This document shows positions 58,620 to 64,000 of a DNA stretch of 64,000 nucleotides, piece by piece. The stretch lies in NCBI GenBank assembly GCA_009859145.1, contig VRVR01000009.1:359763-423762 (forward strand). Direction: 5' to 3'. The DNA is from Andalucia godoyi. Lineage: Eukaryota; Discoba; Jakobea; Jakobida; Andaluciidae. The notes beneath the pieces were generated by a model. It did no database searches. It was not told the origin of the DNA and worked only from the letters and a program-made list of their open reading frames with translations. A program made the position numbers and the translations under genes. Positions within the stretch are counted from its first letter, which is position 1. Each line of letters begins with the position of its first letter.

Positions 58620-60701
58620 TCACGGAATATTTCTCAAACTGGTAACCATATGCTCTCCGAACAGCGCTATCAAGTCTTGTTTCCCAAGAACAATGGTCAA
58701 TCCTCGCGCGTGAGAATACACGTTCCGATCATCATTACGAATGCTGATCCCAAGCTGCACTAAAATCACTTGCTTCGTTTTAAGAAACGAAGAAGCAGCA
58801 GGAGCAATGTCAACCAATTTGTCGAATTCAGTATCCCAGGGGACATCATTCTTCCAATGCTTCGTCTGCAGTCCTATCAACACCAATCGATTCGGTTTCG
58901 CAGTCCACCGACTAAGAAGCACATCCGGAGACTTTGATTGAGGCAGAGGAAACCAGAAAATCCACTTTTGGCGAGGCTGCTTTTGAAGGATTTTGCTGAA
59001 ATCGCGAGGCAGCATGGTCTTGTGAGTGATCCCTAACGTCTGAAGGTTGTCACAGATGGATTGAACGTCCCTGTCACCCAACACACTTGACACCGACTCC
59101 CCCTTTTTCGATCCCTTTGCGTTATTCGTAACCTTTGGCTGGTCCACAAACTGGTACCCATTCCGCGGCACCTCCCAATCTGCCAAGATAAACTGCTTTT
59201 GGAGACTCTCGTCTTCCAAACACGGGAACAGGATGGACAAGTTGAAACCTCCCGAAAATCTGCATTCTAGCGTGAGACGAAGCATGATACGAAGCGCATC
59301 TTCCAAGGCATCACCTTTTCGCATGGACACGCCCTTCAGCAACTGTTCAACTTCAGGCAACAGAAAGCCGTCCGGTCGGGCCAAAATGGAGTCTCGCACC
59401 ACAACAGGAAGAACAAGCAGGAAAAGGTTCTTCGAGGCCGCCGATTTCCCTGCTGGAGCGACGAAGAGGCCGAGACGCTCAACGATTTCAGCGTAGGACT
59501 TGCCATTCGCCGCGTTGCTATCAAGTGTAATAGGAACTTCCAAGACAGCAAGAGTCATCATTATGTTGGCAACCGTCTTCCAGGAAGCATGGTCTGCCAC
59601 CCAAAAACACTGATTAAGGCCTCTTGAATCACGAATGGAGGCGTACCCGGAACTAGTCGGAGAAAATATTTGGAGAATGTGCGATTCGGTACAGATCACA
59701 GATCGTCTCAAAAAATCCAAAATACTTTCAATCAAGCGGGGGATCCCCGATGTGACCCGCATGCATTCCTTCACAAAACAATCAACAAGATGCTCCTCGC
59801 CGTTATTAAATACTTTGAATCGATAAGAAACGCCATCCACTAAGGTATTTTGAATGATTTTGGTCAAATGCACGGCTTGAAGTGGCGGAAGGATAAGTTG
59901 ACAAACTTGGGAAGGCGAATTCATGCCATGCTGCTGACAATCGAGACGACTGCCAATCAGGCCTACAGCAAGCGATCGACCCGTGTACAAAACGAAGACA
60001 TTGTTCTGCAGCATGAACTCCGTAAGGAATTTCCAAACCTCGTAATGGCAGAAAATCGCATCACGCTTCTGCCGGTCCTCGTCACTTGCAAACTTTGGGT
60101 CTTCGGAAGCTGCAAGCGCACAGACCTCTCGAAACTCCTTGCTTTCGATAATGCCCACTTCGTCAAAATGCAAGATGATCGGCTTTTGATCAAAGACAGC
60201 ACAAACGTGCTTGGCAAACGCAGCAGCAGTCGGAAGTTCTTGTTTGAACACATCTGCAGGCCGGAGATCTGCACTGCCCTTGGATGAGCCCCAGCGCGGA
60301 AACCGCTCTTGAATGCTGGACAGGATCAGAAACTGCAAAACGCGGTCCACTGACTTTTGCAACTGCGGTTGTATGTGGTGCTGTTCTCGAATGAAACTCC
60401 AGTTCGGTTCCAAAGCAGTGCAATCAACACGAACGAGTGTGCAGTTCCGAATATCATCGACAACAAGACGAGATTCATCGCCCAGCTTGGAAACGCAATA
60501 GTCTGCAAGGCCGTCTATCTTTCCAAGACCAGCGAGAATTCTTCCAAATGTCGTTTTTCCAGATCCAAACATTTGGGAACACACCGGAAACAGCAGCTGC
60601 TTGCGATCGCCACCGGCTGCGGCAACTCTTCTATTGTTCACACATGCCCTCACAAAATCACAGACCTGTTCCTCGCGATTAACAGGACTCAGATCGAACA
60701 T
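58620..60701 (-). CDS. RHS/Crinkler-like P-loop NTPase with putative nuclease tail, 693 aa
   Basis: An intact frame from the ATG at 60701. Walker A is FPVCSQMFGSGKTTFG near residues 42-57; Walker B is PIILHFDEVG near residue 175; VFVLYTGRS near residue 240 fits a sensor strand. A conserved SGIPRLIE segment follows. This pattern matches the NTPase of retrotransposon-hot-spot and Crinkler-type proteins. In that group a restriction-nuclease-like domain often follows; here the C-terminal region has RLVLIGLQTKHWKND, which may be the QxK part of such a core, but I cannot see a full PD-(D/E)xK site. These proteins occur in oomycetes, chytrids, trypanosomes and other protists, where they act in the nucleus or as effectors. 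The gene neighbours transposon relics. Confidence 0.65.
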   Translation of the reverse strand: MFDLSPVNREEQVCDFVRACVNNRRVAAAGGDRKQLLFPVCSQMFGSGKTTFGRILAGLGKIDGLADYCVSKLGDESRLVVDDIRNCTLVRVDCTALEPNWSFIREQHHIQPQLQKSVDRVLQFLILSSIQERFPRWGSSKGSADLRPADVFKQELPTAAAFAKHVCAVFDQKPIILHFDEVGIIESKEFREVCALAASEDPKFASDEDRQKRDAIFCHYEVWKFLTEFMLQNNVFVLYTGRSLAVGLIGSRLDCQQHGMNSPSQVCQLILPPLQAVHLTKIIQNTLVDGVSYRFKVFNNGEEHLVDCFVKECMRVTSGIPRLIESILDFLRRSVICTESHILQIFSPTSSGYASIRDSRGLNQCFWVADHASWKTVANIMMTLAVLEVPITLDSNAANGKSYAEIVERLGLFVAPAGKSAASKNLFLLVLPVVVRDSILARPDGFLLPEVEQLLKGVSMRKGDALEDALRIMLRLTLECRFSGGFNLSILFPCLEDESLQKQFILADWEVPRNGYQFVDQPKVTNNAKGSKKGESVSSVLGDRDVQSICDNLQTLGITHKTMLPRDFSKILQKQPRQKWIFWFPLPQSKSPDVLLSRWTAKPNRLVLIGLQTKHWKNDVPWDTEFDKLVDIAPAASSFLKTKQVILVQLGISIRNDDRNVYSHARGLTIVLGKQDLIALFGEHMVTSLRNIP

Positions 60702-60960
60702 CTGCGTCTCTCTCTCTCTCTCTCTCTCTCTCTGCGTATGTGTGTATGTGTGTGTGTACGTATGTATGTGTGTGTGCTCTTTTCTGTTTTTTTTTTCCTC
60801 TATTGATGCGATGGGGAATCTCTGAAACAGAAAATCAAAAAAAGAAATTGGCCTGGCACCGTAAACGATCCTGCAGCATCAAGCATCAAGCATCAAGCAC
60901 CCGTTCACGCAAATGCACGGAATGTTCTCTCTCCAATTCCTTCTTTTTTGTTTTATGAAT
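60702..60960. repeat. CT then TG microsatellites
   Basis: A CT run (60706-60733) is followed by TG/TATG repeats to ~60777, then ordinary sequence with a triple CATCAAG (60877-60897). It begins immediately before the start codon of the RHS/Crinkler-like gene. Confidence 0.85.
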
Positions 60961-60991
60961 TCTGCCAAGAGTGATACATATTGAGTTGCGC

Positions 60992-62248
60992 TCAAATGTT
61001 GGCGCCGGAAACAAAGGTTGCAACCGCAATCATCAAGAACCCGAACATGCCCGCAAATCCCTTCCGCCAGCTGCTCACATCCAGATCCGTCTTCTTTTTA
61101 GAATCTTCTATAAAAAAGAAAATGAGCGTCAACAACAACAAAATGGAAGCTACAATGGCGCTGATGAATGCGAGTACGAATACTCCGTCTGTTGGCGAAT
61201 TTCCCTGGCCCCATCGCTCCTTGCTACTTGCCTTTGTTAGATTCAGGATGATTGTGAACAACGAGGACACGGACCCTGTGGCAAGTCCTGCTCGTAGAAC
61301 CATCCCGACAACTTCACGAAACCAAGAGAATTGAGGAAGAAAAGAGTAGTTAAAGGACAATTTGGAAGTACGAAAGAGACTCTTGAGTCGTTTCGAAATG
61401 GAAAGATTAAAAGGCGCAATCTCACGATGAATTTCAACAAAATGGTAACAATGCTCACGCATCGAGAGGTGCGAAAGCACCGAAGGATGTCCCTCGGTGC
61501 TGTGGGAGGTCTCGTGGAAACCCCTGAGTTGTGGGGGAGGTCTCGATGGGGATGGTGAGGATGCGTGATGGAGGTGGGGGAATTGGGTGTTTTGGGGGTG
61601 GAGGAGGTTACTTCGCGTGGACTGATTTTGCCCGGAATTGTCGAAAGATTGAGGGGAAGTGGAACGCAAGTCAATTAATCGATTGTAAAGACACGAGTCT
61701 GTAGTTCGTAGAATCATGGTATTGCATCGCTTCTTGGAAGTTGCTTGGCAGTCGGAATTGTGCCCATTGAGGGCGATTGCGTCGGGATCCTGCTTGCCAT
61801 GAGAGGTACTTGTTGTCTTCCAACGAAATCGAAATCGAATTGTCTGATTGGTCATGCTCAGCGCAAATCTCTGTGATCCTGCATATTCGTTCCAGCAGAT
61901 TTCTTCAGGGCGACGATCCACTCTGAGATCGTTCTTTGATGTTTTCACGAGAATTGAAGATGAAGTCATCTGTTTGTTCCGTTGAGGCAATGAGACCATG
62001 GGTTGCCGATGACGCTGATTCGAGCAATCAACTGTTGCGCGGACACCACTCCCGGTATCTTTGCTCGTCAATTCCTCGGCCTTCTCCAAGATTGTGCATC
62101 TTTGCTTCGAGAACAGGACCCAATGTCCGTCCATTTCATCATTGCTGTGTCCCACTACGTCTTCTTGCTTTCCACATGTCCGAGTGTCGCTGTGGAGCAG
62201 AAACGGAAAGTTTCCGTTTTTCAATTCGTCTTGGTGAACCTGCTTCAT
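60992..62248 (-). CDS. Membrane protein of unknown function, up to 418 aa
   Basis: The frame is open from an ATG at 62248 to TAA. The last ~110 residues hold three clear hydrophobic helices (FREVVGMVLRAGLATGSVSS region, FVLAFISAIVASILLLLTLIF, GMFGFLMIAVATFV) with a basic loop (EDSKKKTDLD). The N-terminal ~300 residues are Ser/Thr/His-rich and probably disordered, and I cannot exclude that part is non-coding and a later ATG is used. No family recognised. The upstream end runs into the repeat field at 62.2-63.6 kb. Confidence 0.45.
   Translation of the reverse strand: MKQVHQDELKNGNFPFLLHSDTRTCGKQEDVVGHSNDEMDGHWVLFSKQRCTILEKAEELTSKDTGSGVRATVDCSNQRHRQPMVSLPQRNKQMTSSSILVKTSKNDLRVDRRPEEICWNEYAGSQRFALSMTNQTIRFRFRWKTTSTSHGKQDPDAIALNGHNSDCQATSKKRCNTMILRTTDSCLYNRLIDLRSTSPQSFDNSGQNQSTRSNLLHPQNTQFPHLHHASSPSPSRPPPQLRGFHETSHSTEGHPSVLSHLSMREHCYHFVEIHREIAPFNLSISKRLKSLFRTSKLSFNYSFLPQFSWFREVVGMVLRAGLATGSVSSLFTIILNLTKASSKERWGQGNSPTDGVFVLAFISAIVASILLLLTLIFFFIEDSKKKTDLDVSSWRKGFAGMFGFLMIAVATFVSGANI
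62201..62220. repeat. AACGGAAAGTTTCCG repeat, copy 1
   Basis: AAACGGAAAGTTTCCGTTTT is a near-palindrome. A second copy (AAAACGGAAAGTTTCCGCTTT) lies at about 62898-62917. The two share 16 identical bases and fall within the repeat field. Confidence 0.7.
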
Positions 62249-62397
62249 CACGTTCGCATGGCTCCTACTCGTCTCATCTCATTGCAGATCTGTTTGCGCA
62301 ATGTTGGTGCCGAGTTAGTTCATTTTGGCAGCGTTTGTGACTTCTGATTGCAGACTCTGAGTGTGCTGACGCTGCGTGTCTTGTGCTTGCGAGAAAG

Positions 62398-63643
62398 ATG
62401 GGTGGAAGCCATACCTCTTTGTGCTTCTTCTCTTTTCTCTTTTTTTCTTCTTCCAGGACTTTCTGGAAACTCGTATGGCTTCTGCCCATCCATCTCCCTT
62501 GTGGATGTGGATGTGTGGTTCAGCGGGTGTCTACTCGTGAATTCCGTCCGTTTGGCAGTGCTTGACGCGCGAATTTGTGGGCTTGTGAGTGCACCACCAT
62601 GGGTCCTGCGGAAGGCAGCGGGATGGATGGGAGCCATTGCCGTTCTCTACCCCTCCCCGTTTTGAAAATCTACCTCCAGGAGTTTTTGGAGTGCCAATGA
62701 TTTTCATATTAAAGCGCGCGTGATACTTGCGAGGAGGCACAAGCTGCCACATCTGACCAAATCGGTGGTACTGGAGCCATTTGGAGACCTCTGCGTACCC
62801 TGCCTCTTTGTCTCGCTTCCTCAAGAAAGTTTGAAGCCATTTCGATTTCTGGTTTTCCGAGTCTCTGCAATTGTCTTCCTGGAGACTTGGGACATTGAAA
62901 ACGGAAAGTTTCCGCTTTCAGGGTTCCCGTGTTCTGCAATGCTCTCATCTCTTCAAAAATATACTCGATGGAATGAAGCGTTCACCACACGAGGATTGTT
63001 GTCTTTCCGAAGACCACGTATGCATGCTTCCGTTGAGCAGCAGCAGTGTCCAATTTGAAAGTGCAGTTCTTTCGAGATCTTCTTCAATGGAATTGTGCTA
63101 CTTTGAGAATCCTTCGCTACTCTTCTTCTCGATCGTATGGGTGGAAACCATGTCTTCTCTGGCTACTCTCTCTTGAAGTCTTTTCTTGTTCCAAGGGTTT
63201 CAGAATGCACAATGGTTCCCACCCATCCGGTTTTGAATGGATTCTCTAAAAAGCTTCGTCTGCTTGCTCTTTGGAGGATCTTGCTCAACAAGATCTCTGT
63301 TCCGGATGGCGTCTCTTCGTTACTGCAAATATATCATGATTCTTGCAGTGTGCTTTCTGTGTGAGATCCGATTCCCCATAACGTTCGGTTGGTGTTCGCG
63401 ATGCGATCCAATGCGTGAAGCTGTACGTTTTGACTTTGGTGATCCTGAACACGCTGGCCTCGTTATGCAGAGACGATCGATCGAAGAATATCTGGAGTTA
63501 CACTTGGCGATGATGGTGGCATTCTTCCTTTACCACATCCTGCTATTGGATGGGTGGGAACCATCCCCATCTTGGGAAACCTTCTCTTCAATTTTTTTCT
63601 CTCAACAGTTTTGAAAATGGGGCATGGTTCCCACCCATCCAAT
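62398..63643. repeat. Dispersed GATGGGTGGGAACCAT repeats, some as inverted pairs
   Basis: Six copies are visible: 62398-62416, 62621-62640, 63136-63151 and 63545-63564 forward, and 63211-63230 and 63624-63643 reversed. The last pair is a perfect 20-bp inverted repeat with a 59-nt spacer. GTTTTGAAAAT-type words recur beside several copies. The stretch 62249-63307 contains no convincing gene. Confidence 0.75.
63308..63614 (+). CDS. Possible short secreted protein or first exon, low confidence
   Basis: From the ATG at 63308 the frame encodes a hydrophobic start (KYIMILAVCFLCEIRF) like a signal peptide, then DPMREAVRFDFGDPEHAG, and ends 102 residues on. It runs through one of the dispersed repeats, so its 3' part is probably not coding. 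It may be the first exon of the secreted protein at the right edge. Confidence 0.25.
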
Positions 63644-63816
63644 TTTTCATGTTGATGTTTTGACAATGGAAGTACTTGTTCTTGGTTTTGATCCATGCAC
63701 ACGTTTGTCTTTCACAGAGTTTGGAGAACGTGAGTGAAGTTATTTCAGCAGGCCTCGGGGGCTTGGACTGTGGCTATCCGTTTTGCAATCTCACTTTGTG
63801 CTGTGTTTGTTTTCAG

Positions 63817-64000
63817 GATTGATTATCGTTATTTCTGCGCACACATTTGACGTGGATGAAACTTTCTGGCTTCGGGTATTCCCTGTTCCATGTGACTGCA
63901 GTCGCTACCAATCGAATGCGCAATGCAGCGGAATTCCATCGAAGATGCGATTCCTTCCACAATCGTCATCAAAGGAATTTTGTCCCTGTGGACATCCCTT
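63817..64000 (+). CDS. Partial exon of a Cys-rich, probably secreted protein (continues past window)
   Basis: TTTGTTTTCAG at 63806-63816 is a good splice acceptor, and the downstream frame is open to the window edge: VISAHTFDVDETFWLRVF, CDCSRYQSNAQCSG and FCPCGHP. Several closely spaced Cys residues suggest a disulfide-rich extracellular domain. The sequence before the acceptor has a stop in this frame and no ATG, so an upstream exon is needed; GTGAGT at 63731 is a candidate donor. This is a gene fragment of unknown family. Confidence 0.45.

Overview
The window is nuclear DNA of a unicellular, intron-poor eukaryote whose lineage I cannot name. Two spliceosomal introns of 101 and 63 nt can be read exactly; both start GTATGT, carry a CTAAC branch-like box and end in AG. 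Long intronless genes, pyrimidine-rich leaders, CT/GA/CA microsatellites and eukaryotic transposon relics (MULE, pogo, CACTA-like) fit the same picture. TAA, TAG and TGA all end long genes, so the standard code applies.

Layout. At 0-5 kb lie a truncated secreted six-blade propeller with Cys-rich GCC2/GCC3 repeats (missing its 3' end), a broken protein kinase, two large palindromes and an unknown gene. At 5-18 kb are a giant BPI-like polytopic membrane protein, a coiled-coil GTPase divergent from a dynamin-like GTPase, and a spliced sphingomyelinase-like phosphodiesterase. At 18-32 kb are a kinase-Nudix fusion overlapping a small ORF by ATGA, the first member of a new 'TGS-tail' family, two unknown proteins, a second dynamin-like GTPase with an altered P-loop, and a large gene broken by one frameshift. 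At 32-39.4 kb two paralogous genes of unknown function enclose a second TGS-tail gene, followed by a Nudix gene and a third TGS-tail gene.

The most striking region is 41.8-52.7 kb. Four same-strand, closely spaced genes encode (1) kelch-Roc-COR fused to an OAS/CD-NTase-like domain, (2) a stand-alone OAS/CD-NTase-like protein with one intron, (3) a helical protein with a membrane hairpin and (4) an NTase-TPR-beta-helix protein. All three nucleotidyltransferase domains keep the catalytic acidic triad. This looks like a eukaryotic second-messenger (cGAS/OAS/CBASS-like) signalling cluster; function is inferred from domain patterns only.

At 53-58 kb are degraded MULE and pogo transposases, then an RHS/Crinkler-like NTPase, a membrane protein, a field of dispersed inverted repeats and the start of a secreted Cys-rich protein at the right edge. 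CArG-like boxes, CC(A/T)6GG, lie upstream of several genes and may mark a shared MADS-box regulon.
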